DNA of 13,188 nt from DASTHV01 sp035718045 (GTDB lineage: Bacteria; Patescibacteriota; Saccharimonadia; Saccharimonadales; UBA10212), in NCBI GenBank assembly GCA_035718045.1, contig DASTHV010000071.1, positions 1 to 13,188 of the forward strand, in the 5' to 3' direction. Position 1 is the stretch's first letter. Every line of letters begins with the position of its first letter. Position numbers and translations under genes: made by a program. The notes beneath the pieces were generated by a model that ran no database searches, was not told where the DNA came from, and saw nothing but the letters and a program-made list of their open reading frames with translations. Below are positions 5,176 through 12,124 of the stretch, piece after piece.

Positions 5176-5400
5176 ATGAACGGCGAACAGGCCCCCAGGG
5201 AGCGCAGACCAGGACACTTTGAAACGAGCCGCGTTAGGTATGATCCTAGGTTTGTTTCATTGCCAGGCGAACATAACTGGAGACCTAGCGAACCCAAAGA
5301 AGCAGATATACCTACAGCTCATGGCATCCATCCAGTGGAAGCGCTTAAGAAACTAGTTTTAGCCTATCGCCGCCACAATTTAAAAATTAAGCGTCACTAA
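5176..5400 (+). CDS. Hypothetical 74-residue basic protein, probably leaderless mRNA
   Basis: 74 residues with many charged residues, especially Arg and His, and no membrane segment or Cys. The first half is Pro/Arg-rich (APRERRPGHFETSRVRYDPRF). The second half (HPVEALKKLVLAYRRHNLKIKRH) looks like one amphipathic helix with a very basic end, compatible with nucleic-acid or ribosome binding, but no family is recognised. The ATG follows a TATAAT box by 9 bases and has no Shine-Dalgarno, so a leaderless start is likely. It sits alone between tRNA-Phe (-) and the convergent slipin gene, and a weak hairpin (5400-5417) lies at its end. Chance ORF is possible but less likely given the promoter at the exact position. 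Confidence 0.55.
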   Translation: MNGEQAPRERRPGHFETSRVRYDPRFVSLPGEHNWRPSEPKEADIPTAHGIHPVEALKKLVLAYRRHNLKIKRH

Positions 5401-5420
5401 AGACTAAAACCGGTCTTATT

Positions 5421-6185
5421 CTACTTAGATTCTTTGGCCAGGAAGCTTTTAACATCTTCCACCGTACTCATAAATTGGGCAGGGAAGATAACCGTGCTGT
5501 TCTTTTCGCTGGAAATTTCGGTCAAGGTCTGCAGGTTGCGCAGCTGCAAAGCGATGGGATGTTTGCCGATAATATCTGCGGCATCGCCCAAAGCCGCGGC
5601 GCTGAGTTTTTCGCCTTCGGCGGCGATAATCTTAGCCCGCTTTTCGCGCTCGGCCTCGGCCTGCCGGGCCATGGCCCGCTGCATACTGTCGGGCAGTTTG
5701 ATATCTTTTAATTCGACAGTGCTAACGTATATTCCCCAGCCGGCAGTGGCGGTATCCAGGATATCTTTGATTTTATCGTTAATATCGGCGGTATTGCTCA
5801 GCACGTCGTCAAGCGCGCTTTGGCCTACGACATTGCGCACCGTGGTCTGGGCTATCTGGTAGGTGGCGCTGATAACGTTTTCTATTTCTACAACCGACTT
5901 TATGGCGTCCTTGACTTGATAGTAAGCCACGGCCGCCACATCAATTGAAACATTGTCTTTGGTAATGACCTGCTGGCTGTCTACCGGCAGCGTTACGATG
6001 CGGATGCTGATTTTTTTCATCTGATCGACTATTGGGATAATAAGCCTCAGACCAGGTTCTTTGACGGCCGGCCGCACTTTGCCAAGCCTTAGGATTACGC
6101 CCCGCTCATATTGGTTGATTACTCTTACGCCGGTGAGAACTAAGATAATCAGGATAATAATGATGATAATAATTACTGCCGCCAT
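5421..6185 (-). CDS. Slipin (SPFH/band 7, stomatin-like protein)
   Basis: 254 residues, usual for slipins. An N-terminal Ile/Leu/Val membrane hairpin (residues 2-20) leads into the band 7 domain: INQYERGVILRLGKV, EPGLRLIIPIVDQM, LPVDSQQVITKDNV, then YQVKDA and GQSALDDVLS. A helical segment rich in Ala, Glu and Arg (MARQAEAEREKRAKIIAAEGEK, positions about 170-191) precedes a C-terminal ALQLRNLQTL oligomerisation stretch and a short tail. SPFH proteins build oligomeric rings or microdomains on the inner membrane and often assist membrane proteases. Here no NfeD partner is adjacent, but an HtpX protease is encoded elsewhere in the window. The Shine-Dalgarno AAAGGGGG lies 5 bases before the ATG. 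The upstream region is shared with the divergent tRNA-Leu promoter; the gene ends 20 bases from the convergent small gene. Confidence 0.93.
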   Translation of the reverse strand: MAAVIIIIIIILIILVLTGVRVINQYERGVILRLGKVRPAVKEPGLRLIIPIVDQMKKISIRIVTLPVDSQQVITKDNVSIDVAAVAYYQVKDAIKSVVEIENVISATYQIAQTTVRNVVGQSALDDVLSNTADINDKIKDILDTATAGWGIYVSTVELKDIKLPDSMQRAMARQAEAEREKRAKIIAAEGEKLSAAALGDAADIIGKHPIALQLRNLQTLTEISSEKNSTVIFPAQFMSTVEDVKSFLAKESK

Positions 6186-6239
6186 ATTGCCCCCTTTCGT
6201 ATAATTGTATATCTAAAAGGAGCAAAAAGCGCATACGAA

Positions 6240-6268
6240 TTGTTTTTACCCCTGTATTTTAGTAAAAT
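6240..6268 (+). promoter_or_regulatory. Promoter of the tRNA-Leu/tRNA-Val unit
   Basis: TTGTTT (6240-6245), 17-base spacer, TAAAAT (6263-6268). The predicted start near 6275 lies about 5 bases before the first tRNA. Confidence 0.6.
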
Positions 6269-6279
6269 ATGAGGGCTTT

Positions 6280-6366
6280 GGGCGGATGGCGGAATCGGTA
6301 GACGCGCCAGATTGAGGTTCTGGTGGCCGCAAGGCTGTGGAGGTTCAAGTCCTCTTCCGCCCACCA
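6280..6366 (+). tRNA. tRNA-Leu (GAG), CCA encoded
   Basis: 87-nt class II tRNA: acceptor GGGCGGA/TCCGCCC, anticodon stem CCAGA/TCTGG with loop TTGAGGT (anticodon GAG), long variable arm, T loop TTCAAGT, A73 and CCA. Two bases separate it from tRNA-Val, so both come from one transcript. Confidence 0.95.
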
Positions 6367-6368
6367 TC

Positions 6369-6445
6369 GGGATTGTAGCTCAGTTGGCTAGAGCGCCTCG
6401 TTTACACCGAGGATGTCGGGGGTTCGAGTCCCTCCAATCCCACCA
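6369..6445 (+). tRNA. tRNA-Val (UAC), CCA encoded
   Basis: 77-nt cloverleaf: acceptor GGGATTG/CAATCCC, D loop AGTTGGCTA, anticodon stem CCTCG/CGAGG with loop TTTACAC (anticodon TAC), T loop TTCGAGT, A73 and CCA. A terminator starts at its last base. Confidence 0.95.
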
Positions 6446-6472
6446 AAATACTTATCTTGTAAGTATTTTTTT
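6445..6472 (+). terminator. Terminator of the tRNA-Leu/tRNA-Val unit
   Basis: Perfect 10-bp stem AAAATACTTA/TAAGTATTTT (6445-6454, 6460-6469) with loop TCTTG; a T-run continues from 6466 to 6472. The stem starts on the last A of the tRNA-Val CCA. It can also act weakly on the convergent ABC permease gene. Very like the terminator at 10213-10236. Confidence 0.85.
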
Positions 6473-6475
6473 ATT

Positions 6476-7306
6476 TCAATCCAGCTTGGTGGCGTCGCGG
6501 CGCAAAAACAGATACCAGGCGATTATCCAGACGCCTACCAGATAGCACAGATACACCAGCGCGCCTTTGCCTGGGGTTAAACTGCCTATGGTACTGTCTC
6601 CTCTGGCGGGATGAGCCGGCGTCGCCCCCTGGATTGTCGGTCCTTGTATGACCTGTGATAAAGCCGTAAACGGCATGTAAACCGAATTCTTTTTTAATAG
6701 CAGTGTCAGCAACCCCTCGACGGTGTTTGGGAGTATCAGCAGCGCGGCGATGGCGCCGACTTGGTTACGAATAAGCGTTATAAAAAGTAAGCCGGCCATA
6801 GAGTAAGCTTCGCTGTAGAAGACCAGCTTGGCGAAAAAGGTTATGAAGCTGATATTTTGGGCCGGTAGGCTGTGGCCGGCCGCGGCGGCGCCAGCCCAGA
6901 CCAAGGCCAACGATAAGGCCCCGGCGATAACGGTGTATACGAACACCAGACAAAGCACTGATATGATTTTGGCGGCTAGAACTTTACTGCGCCGGTTGCT
7001 GGCCGCCAGCGTATAGATAATGGTGTTATAACGATATTCGTGAGCCAACAGCAATAAAGCGATTAAACCGCCGGCCAGCGCTACGACATTGGCGATTTGG
7101 GTTATGGAGGACGAAACGAACAGCGCGGCGCCGGCGGCATCTTTTGGCGACTGCCCGCTCAGCATCAGGCTTTGAGCCTGTGAATCTCTGAAGCCGTGAA
7201 CATAAAAAGAGAAAAAAGCGCTCAGCAGCAAAAATATCAGCATCAATATATAGGTGGAGCGTACTGTCAGCAACTTCTTGAATTCAGCTTTTAGCGCGGG
7301 CTTCAT
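6476..7306 (-). CDS. ABC-2 type transporter permease
   Basis: 276 residues with about six membrane helices: near 17-36, 70-91, 108-137, 158-180, 184-208 and 250-270. After the second helix comes the cytoplasmic coupling stretch typical of bacitracin-type ABC-2 permeases (EYRYNTIIYTLAASNRRSKVLAAK), which contacts the ATPase. Extracytoplasmic loops hold FRDSQAQSLMLSGQ and a Pro/Thr-rich segment near residues 219-245. The start codon overlaps the stop of the ATPase gene by four bases (ATGA), so the two are translationally coupled and form one exporter. Substrate unknown: such pairs move antimicrobial peptides, lipids or small hydrophobic molecules. It ends in TGA, showing that UGA is a stop here. 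Confidence 0.9.
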   Translation of the reverse strand: MKPALKAEFKKLLTVRSTYILMLIFLLLSAFFSFYVHGFRDSQAQSLMLSGQSPKDAAGAALFVSSSITQIANVVALAGGLIALLLLAHEYRYNTIIYTLAASNRRSKVLAAKIISVLCLVFVYTVIAGALSLALVWAGAAAAGHSLPAQNISFITFFAKLVFYSEAYSMAGLLFITLIRNQVGAIAALLILPNTVEGLLTLLLKKNSVYMPFTALSQVIQGPTIQGATPAHPARGDSTIGSLTPGKGALVYLCYLVGVWIIAWYLFLRRDATKLD

Positions 7307-8217
7307 TTTTTACCCGCCTTACCTGCGTTAGCTTCGTATTCGGCGGCGCCCTCGGTCAGTTCTAAGAAAGCCTGTTCTAAGGAGGCGGCATGAGAGGAGA
7401 GCTCTAGCACCGTAATCTTGGACTCGTGCGCCAGCATACCGATTTCATCAGTTTTAGCGGCGCTGACCATTAGGCCTTTGCCGCTTTTTTCGTACGTCAG
7501 CCCGGCTTTGCTAAGAGCACCTTCCATAGCCGATATGTTGCTGGCCCGCACGAACACGGCGCTGCCGGCGCCGGCGATCAGCTTATCCATCGTAGTATCG
7601 GCTATAAGTTTGCCCCTGCCTATAACTACCGCGTTATCGGCCAGCTGTGACATCTCGCTAAGCAGATGGCTGGAAACAAAAACGCCGCGGCCCTCTTTGG
7701 CGTAATCGCGCAGAAACTCTCTTAACCAGGCGATTCCTTCGGGGTCTAAGCCGTTACCCGGCTCGTCTAAAATCAGGTATTTGGGCTCGCCTAAAATGGC
7801 CGCGGCGATGCCCAGGCGCTGGCTCATGCCCAGGCTGAATTTGCCTGGTTTTTCTTTAGCCACATCTTTGAGCCCAACAATATCCAGCACTTCATCTACC
7901 CGCTGAGCGGCGATACCGCCCTCGGCGGCCAATACTTTAAGGTGGCTTCGAGCGGTGCGGGTGGGGTGAAAGGCTTTGGCCTCCAGTAAAATGCCCACGA
8001 CTCTTGATGGGTTTTGATAATCATGAAGCTTTTTACCGTCAAAAGTCGTTGAGCCCTGACCGTTATCCAGGCCAAGCATCAAACGCATGGTAGTGGATTT
8101 TCCGGCGCCGTTGGGCCCCAAAAAGCCAGTCACCTTTCCGGTTTCAACCTGGAACGACAGGCTGTTCACTGCGACCTTTTTACGGAATTTTTTGCTTAAG
8201 CTTTGGGCTTTAATCAC
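7303..8217 (-). CDS. ABC transporter ATPase, bacitracin/DrrA-like
   Basis: 304 residues. Walker A GPNGAGKST (34-42), signature FSLGMSQRLGIA (127-138; LGMSQ in place of LSGGQ), Walker B YLILDEP (147-153) with D-loop GNGLDP, and the switch His184 in SSHLL. The Q-loop glutamine appears replaced by Glu79 in LLEA, as I recall for actinobacterial relatives. Residues 210-304 form a C-terminal extension found in exporters of this class. It drives the permease translated from the overlapping downstream gene. The start is GTG at 8217; TATAAT ends 8 bases before it and there is no Shine-Dalgarno, so the message appears nearly leaderless. Substrate unknown. Confidence 0.93.
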   Translation of the reverse strand: MIKAQSLSKKFRKKVAVNSLSFQVETGKVTGFLGPNGAGKSTTMRLMLGLDNGQGSTTFDGKKLHDYQNPSRVVGILLEAKAFHPTRTARSHLKVLAAEGGIAAQRVDEVLDIVGLKDVAKEKPGKFSLGMSQRLGIAAAILGEPKYLILDEPGNGLDPEGIAWLREFLRDYAKEGRGVFVSSHLLSEMSQLADNAVVIGRGKLIADTTMDKLIAGAGSAVFVRASNISAMEGALSKAGLTYEKSGKGLMVSAAKTDEIGMLAHESKITVLELSSHAASLEQAFLELTEGAAEYEANAGKAGKK

Positions 8218-8225
8218 TTCGTAAG

Positions 8226-8254
8226 ATTATATTGCTAAAGCTAAATTAATGCCA
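8226..8254 (-). promoter_or_regulatory. Promoter of the ABC exporter genes, near-leaderless
   Basis: Minus strand TGGCAT (8254-8249), 17-base spacer, TATAAT (8231-8226). The expected start at about 8219 is two bases before the GTG codon. It lies in the 42-base gap after the oxidase gene. Confidence 0.55.
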
Positions 8255-8259
8255 GGTGC

Positions 8260-9882
8260 TTATAGAAGGTGTTCGTGCTTGGAGTGGGAATAATTGTCGC
8301 GAATCAATCCCCGGACTTCTTCGGCCGAAGCGGTCTTGACCCCTCGGTTTAAGATTCCGTGCGGATCAAAAGCTTTTTTGACTCTCATCATCAGCTGATG
8401 CATCTGCGGACCGTAAACATGGCCGGCGTACGGCGCGCGCAGGCGGCCGTCGCCGACGCTGCCGGTAATGCTCCCGCCCACACTGGCAGCTGTCTTATAT
8501 ATACTATCTGATAATTTAAACAGTTTTTGCCGGCCGCCGACTTGGCTTAAGTCTATCATTGGGCTCATCCGTATGACGCCCACTCCGGCGTGGCCCCACA
8601 TCACTGGCGGCAGTTCAAGACTGGTGTAAATTTGGGCTGCTTGCCGGATAAAATCAGCCAGCCGGTCCAACGGAACAGACACGTCCTCGGCTACCGGCAC
8701 AGCTTTGGCGTTGCCGCGAATCGCCCAAAAGATAGATGATGTGGACTGCTTGAGTTTCTCTACCCGCTGCCTTTCCTCGGCTGTTCTTGCTGACTGAAAA
8801 TGGCCGCCGGCCTTTTCGGACAATTTCTGCAAAGACTTGAGGCACTTTTTCCGTGAGGCTTCTTTGGAATCGTCGAATTCGACTATCAGATGCAAGGCCG
8901 CCGCCGGATGGTCTATCACGCCTTTTAACAACGCCGGATTAAATCGGGTGATGTATTGAACTGCTTCTTTGTTTATCATTTCGCAGGCGCTGGGTTTGAG
9001 CTTGAGTAAGCGCGGCAAGATATCATGCAGACTATTTATATCTTCCAGGCTGACCACGGCCCAGTCAGTGACCGGGTTGTGGGGGGCCAGCCGCAACGTG
9101 GCTTCAGTAATGACGCCCAAACTGCCTTGCGAACCCAAAAATAAAGGTGTCAAGTCAAAGTCTTTGCTGGTTTTGACATCAAAAATGTTATAGCCGACCC
9201 GGTTGTGTAGGGCGGTTATTTGACGGCCTTCGGTGCTGATCAGCTCCTGATTTTCTTCAATTAATGAGTCGATAGTACGGTAAATCTCGCCTTCCAGGCT
9301 GGAAAGGCCCAGCTTGCGGTTTAGTTCACGTTTGTTCAGCGGCCCGGTGTCAATAATTTCGCCGTTGGCCAGCACAACCGAGAGCCGCTCCACGTGCCGC
9401 AACATGGCGCCGTACTTGACTGATTTTTCGCCGAGCGAATTGTTAGCCAAACCACCGCCAATAGTGGCATAAGCCGCCGGGACAGGGACGGGTGGCAAAA
9501 ATAAGCCGTGGGTCACTAAGGTTTGATGCAGAGTGCCAAAAGTTATACCGGGTTCAACAGTGACCTGCCTTTTTTTAAGGTCAAGTTCCAGGATCCGGTT
9601 AAGGTGTCCGGTCATGGCCAGCATGATACCGTTGCCAATCGCGGCGCCGGAAGTATCGGTGCCGCCGCCGCGAGCTGTTATCGGCAGAATTTGGCCGCGC
9701 TCAGCCAGCTGCCAGCAAAACCTGGCGGTTTTTCTAATGTCGCTTTCGGAGGCGGGGTATACCACCACGGAAGGGGCTAGTTCCAATATCGAGGCGTCGT
9801 GCGAAAAATAGCGTCTTACCTCTACCGAATCAGTCACTTCTCCATCTAAATGCTCTTGCAAATAGTGTGCGATTTTTGACAA
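8260..9882 (-). CDS. FAD-linked oxidase (GlcD / D-lactate dehydrogenase-like)
   Basis: 540 residues. The N-terminal FAD-binding domain (about 35-270) shows ITARGGGTDTSGAAIG (68-83), VEPGITFGTLHQ (109-120), the ATIGGGLANNSLGEKSVKYG segment (139-158) and GSQGSLGVITEATLRL near 250-266, the usual PCMH-type FAD-binding signatures. The C-terminal domain (about 275-515) has MWGHAGVGVIRMSPM and ends with KAFDPHGILNRGVK, as in glycolate, D-lactate or 2-hydroxyglutarate dehydrogenases. It should oxidise a 2-hydroxy acid with FAD; the electron acceptor is not evident, and no Fe-S partner gene is adjacent. The start is TTG at 9882, with AAAGGGG about 6 bases before it. The ABC exporter promoter lies just behind the gene. 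Exact substrate cannot be read from sequence. Confidence 0.9.
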   Translation of the reverse strand: MSKIAHYLQEHLDGEVTDSVEVRRYFSHDASILELAPSVVVYPASESDIRKTARFCWQLAERGQILPITARGGGTDTSGAAIGNGIMLAMTGHLNRILELDLKKRQVTVEPGITFGTLHQTLVTHGLFLPPVPVPAAYATIGGGLANNSLGEKSVKYGAMLRHVERLSVVLANGEIIDTGPLNKRELNRKLGLSSLEGEIYRTIDSLIEENQELISTEGRQITALHNRVGYNIFDVKTSKDFDLTPLFLGSQGSLGVITEATLRLAPHNPVTDWAVVSLEDINSLHDILPRLLKLKPSACEMINKEAVQYITRFNPALLKGVIDHPAAALHLIVEFDDSKEASRKKCLKSLQKLSEKAGGHFQSARTAEERQRVEKLKQSTSSIFWAIRGNAKAVPVAEDVSVPLDRLADFIRQAAQIYTSLELPPVMWGHAGVGVIRMSPMIDLSQVGGRQKLFKLSDSIYKTAASVGGSITGSVGDGRLRAPYAGHVYGPQMHQLMMRVKKAFDPHGILNRGVKTASAEEVRGLIRDNYSHSKHEHLL

Positions 9883-9967
9883 GTCTACCCCTTTAGTCGG
9901 CTCATGTTTATATGCCTAATCATATCACGATTTTTAGGCTGTGCCGGGGCCGTATGATGATAAGTAA

Positions 9968-10054
9968 TGGTGGGCGAAAGAGGACTTGAACCTCCACGTC
10001 CTTGCGGACACTAGCTCCTGAAGCTAGCGCGTCTACCAATTCCGCCATTCGCCC
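9968..10054 (-). tRNA. tRNA-Leu (CAG), CCA encoded
   Basis: 87-nt class II tRNA: acceptor GGGCGAA/TTCGCCC, anticodon stem CTAGC/GCTAG with loop TTCAGGA (anticodon CAG), long variable arm, T loop TTCAAGT, A73 and CCA. Second leucine isoacceptor in the window. A highly structured stretch precedes its 5' end. Confidence 0.95.
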
Positions 10055-10059
10055 TCGTC

Positions 10060-10124
10060 GGAGTCGAGGTACCGGCTTCCGTGAGCGCGTAAAACTTGCT
10101 CACTTTCAGCCTCGGCTCGCCTCC
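10060..10124 (-). other. Long imperfect hairpin just upstream of tRNA-Leu(CAG)
   Basis: Three stacked stems: GGAGnCGAG/CTCGnCTCC (10124-10116 with 10068-10060), GGCT/AGCC (10111-10108 with 10077-10074) and GTGAGC/GCTCAC (10103-10098 with 10086-10081). They are separated by a purine internal loop (GAAA facing GGA) and closed by an 11-base loop. It ends five bases before tRNA-Leu. It could be a tRNA leader, a small RNA or a remnant of an element; the strand is not certain because the pairing works on both. Confidence 0.45.
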
Positions 10125-10131
10125 TCCTCTT

Positions 10132-10170
10132 AAATTTGCGAATTACTGCACTGCGGAAATCCGCAAATTT
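10132..10170. repeat. Inverted repeat AAATTTGCG/CGCAAATTT
   Basis: Perfect 9-bp arms (10132-10140, 10162-10170) 21 bases apart. The inner part holds a second short inverted repeat (GCGGA/TCCGC, 10153-10164) that overlaps the right arm, so the two pairings compete. No long T-run follows on either strand. Confidence 0.45.
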
Positions 10171-10212
10171 GTTTAGACCAGTCTCAATATTAACATAATT
10201 TACAGATGTAAA

Positions 10213-10236
10213 AAATACTTAACAAGTTAAGTATTT
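10213..10236 (-). terminator. Terminator of the D,D-carboxypeptidase gene
   Basis: Perfect 10-bp stem AAATACTTAA/TTAAGTATTT with a 4-base loop (CTTG on the minus strand), followed by further T on the minus strand. The 5' arm begins within the TAA stop codon (10237-10235). Confidence 0.8.
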
Positions 10237-11416
10237 AGTGTCGAATCAGACGCCAATGCCATGAGGGGCCGGATAGGTTGCTGGATAAGTTTAGCGGCGA
10301 AGTAGCTATTTGTTTGCCACTTTGAACTACCACCGTACCGGCTTTAGAGCCAGCCTTGGCGGGCGCGTTAATGGAGTCAATCGAGTTTACTACTTTTGTA
10401 TCCTGGCCTTTCCAAACCGTTAGCGACAAGTCCTCGGCGGCTTGGGCGCGGGCCGTGGCCCCCCAGGCGGTAGCATAGTAGCCTAGCGACTGGCCCTTAT
10501 GAATAACCGTCAGTTTGGTGAAGCCGGAATCCACGGCCCCAAGCAGCGGCTGTGCCGCCGAAATAGCGTCATTTAATTGCGGCTGGCCTAAGATTGCGCC
10601 AACAATCGTAATTGTCTGTCCGGCAACCTGGTGCTTGGCGCCAAACAAAAAACAACCGCCGGCTACATCGGTATTGCCGGTTTTGATACCTACCACGCCG
10701 TCGCTGCCCAGCAACCAGTTCACATTATTGACAGTTCCGGCCACTGGCAGGTCCGCGGAAGATAGGCTGACAATCTGAGTAATCGAGGGGTTGTTTAGCG
10801 CAGCGATGCCTAGTTGTACCAAATCGGCGGCCGTTGAAGTAGTAGTATCGGCAAAGCCGCTAGCGCCAGCCACGGTGGTATGGCTTAGCCCCATTTCTTT
10901 GACCATTTGGTTGGCATAGGTTAGATAATTATCTGTCGATCCAAAGGCCCAACGCACCATGGAGTCAGCCACATTGTTAGCTGAAGGGATCAACATCGCC
11001 TCTAGAGCCTGATACTCCGTGATTTGCTCACCGTCAGTAACCTGGGCAACTGACCCGTCATGACTTAGATAATAATCGTAGTAACCGACATCGGTAGTGT
11101 CCAGTGTGATAGTCGGGCCCTGGCCGCCGCCGGTCAGCGGTTTTTTTTGGAGGATAGCCAAAGCGGTGATAATCTTGGCGATGCTGGCGATCGGCTTAGG
11201 GTCGGCGGGACCATTACTAGCCAGCAGGCCATAACCGGTAGCGCCTATGGCGGCTTGGCCGCCGCTGGGCCAAGGCAGCTGAATGGCAGTAGTTTTGGGA
11301 GGCTTAGGAGTCTGGGTTATCGGCATGGGCGCCGGCCATGGCCGGAAATACAGGTAAATTCCAGCCCCAATAATCACGACTAAAATCAGCAATATTACCT
11401 GTTTGAACCTGGACAT
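10235..11416 (-). CDS. Serine-type D-Ala-D-Ala carboxypeptidase (penicillin-binding protein, S11)
   Basis: 393 residues. An N-terminal membrane anchor (residues 7-24) is followed by a Pro-rich linker (26-50). The catalytic motifs are in family order: S78-I-A-K81 (nucleophile and general base), S145-A-N147, and K245-T-G247. Residues 250-275 continue the fold, and a C-terminal domain (about 290-385) resembles the DacA beta domain (VVQSGKQIATSPL). The enzyme trims the terminal D-Ala of peptidoglycan stem peptides outside the membrane. It is anchored at the N-terminus, whereas DacA of Proteobacteria uses a C-terminal amphipathic helix. No Shine-Dalgarno is close to the ATG. A TATTAT box (11434-11429) would start RNA about 6 bases before the ATG, again almost leaderless. 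It diverges from lemA and has its own terminator. Confidence 0.92.
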   Translation of the reverse strand: MSRFKQVILLILVVIIGAGIYLYFRPWPAPMPITQTPKPPKTTAIQLPWPSGGQAAIGATGYGLLASNGPADPKPIASIAKIITALAILQKKPLTGGGQGPTITLDTTDVGYYDYYLSHDGSVAQVTDGEQITEYQALEAMLIPSANNVADSMVRWAFGSTDNYLTYANQMVKEMGLSHTTVAGASGFADTTTSTAADLVQLGIAALNNPSITQIVSLSSADLPVAGTVNNVNWLLGSDGVVGIKTGNTDVAGGCFLFGAKHQVAGQTITIVGAILGQPQLNDAISAAQPLLGAVDSGFTKLTVIHKGQSLGYYATAWGATARAQAAEDLSLTVWKGQDTKVVNSIDSINAPAKAGSKAGTVVVQSGKQIATSPLNLSSNLSGPSWHWRLIRH

Positions 11417-11461
11417 GTTTATAAATCAATAATACCTCTTTTTGACCGATAGCGCTTACTG

Positions 11462-11467
11462 TATAAT
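11462..11467 (+). promoter_or_regulatory. -10 box of the lemA-htpX unit
   Basis: TATAAT with TTGACC upstream at 11442-11447, but a spacer of only 14 bases; TTTTTG at 11439-11444 gives 17. The transcript would begin near 11474, about 21 bases before the lemA ATG. Confidence 0.5.
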
Positions 11468-11494
11468 CAGGGACAACAGGGGGTTTAAAGAGAG

Positions 11495-12079
11495 ATGTCA
11501 ACGACCGTAATAATCATAATCATCATCGTTGGAGTAGTAATCCTACTTCTAGCCTGGATGTATAACCGCTTGGTCCGCGCCAAGGTCCGCACCGATGAAG
11601 CCTGGAGCGATATATCCGTCCAGCTGAAGCGCCGATACGATCTTATTCCGAATTTGGTAAATACGGTTAAAGGCTATGCCGCGCACGAAAAAACGGTCTT
11701 AGAAGACGTTACCGAGGCCCGCGCCCAAGCCCTGAATGCCCAGACGGTCAAAGAAGCCGCTCAGGCCGACAATCAATTCCAAACAGCTCTAAAAAGTCTG
11801 TTCGCGGTAGCCGAAAACTACCCCGACCTAAAAGCCAACCAAGGATTTCAGCAGCTACAGACCGAGCTAGTTGATACCGAGGATAAAATCCAAGCCGCTC
11901 GCCGGTTTTATAACGGCGCCGCTCGTGACCTTAACGTCAAAATCCAAACTTTCCCAACTAATTTATTCGCCAGTTCAATGGGTTTTAAGCCGCGCGACTT
12001 TTTTGAAGTTCCGGAGACTGAAGCCGCGGCCGTTAATGAACCGGTCAAAGTCGACTTTTCAGGTTCCGCTAAAAAATAA
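11495..12079 (+). CDS. lemA: LemA family protein
   Basis: 194 residues, usual LemA length. An N-terminal membrane segment (residues 4-22, seven Ile in a row at 6-12) is followed by the conserved helical domain: YNRLVRAKVRTDEAWSDI, VQLKRRYDLIPNLVNTVKGY, AHEKTVLEDVTEARAQA, then ENYPDLKANQGFQQLQ, TEDKIQAARRFYNGAARDLN and FPTNLFASSMGF. A short acidic tail with VNEPVKVDF ends it. LemA proteins are membrane-anchored with the helical domain outside; their function is unsettled. The gene next to an htpX-like protease is a recurrent pair in bacteria, which suggests a shared role in envelope quality control. The ribosome site is a weak AGAGAG just before the ATG. The gap to htpX is 45 bases, so both are probably one transcript. 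Confidence 0.94.
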   Translation: MSTTVIIIIIIVGVVILLLAWMYNRLVRAKVRTDEAWSDISVQLKRRYDLIPNLVNTVKGYAAHEKTVLEDVTEARAQALNAQTVKEAAQADNQFQTALKSLFAVAENYPDLKANQGFQQLQTELVDTEDKIQAARRFYNGAARDLNVKIQTFPTNLFASSMGFKPRDFFEVPETEAAAVNEPVKVDFSGSAKK

Positions 12080-12124
12080 TTCAGGAGGCTTTAAGCTTTT
12101 AGCTTTAGTCTTTAAGCTACTACC

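Noticed and set aside
5400..5417. Terminator between the 74-residue gene and slipin
   Set aside because: Only five pairs (AAGAC/GTCTT) and no T-run; too weak to call.
6173..6545. ORFs across the tRNA-Leu/tRNA-Val pair on both strands
   Set aside because: They are translations of tRNA sequence, with no start context of their own.
7720..7780. Broken ABC ATPase because Walker B is followed by GNGLDP, not TNGLDP, and Glu replaces the Q-loop Gln
   Set aside because: Walker A, Walker B Asp-Glu, signature and switch His are intact, and related exporters vary at both positions.
9523..9811. Two overlapping plus-strand ORFs of 85 and 92 residues
   Set aside because: Antisense to the oxidase, whose FAD-binding motifs fix the coding frame.
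10060..10124. T-box leader, suggested by CCGGTACC and position before a tRNA
   Set aside because: The T-box core (AGGGTGG with ACCGCG) is missing and no aminoacyl-tRNA synthetase or amino acid gene follows.
4921..10208. Shared 10-mer TTTACAGATG at 4921 and 10199
   Set aside because: Shared 10-mers are expected by chance in 13 kb; the second copy has different surroundings.
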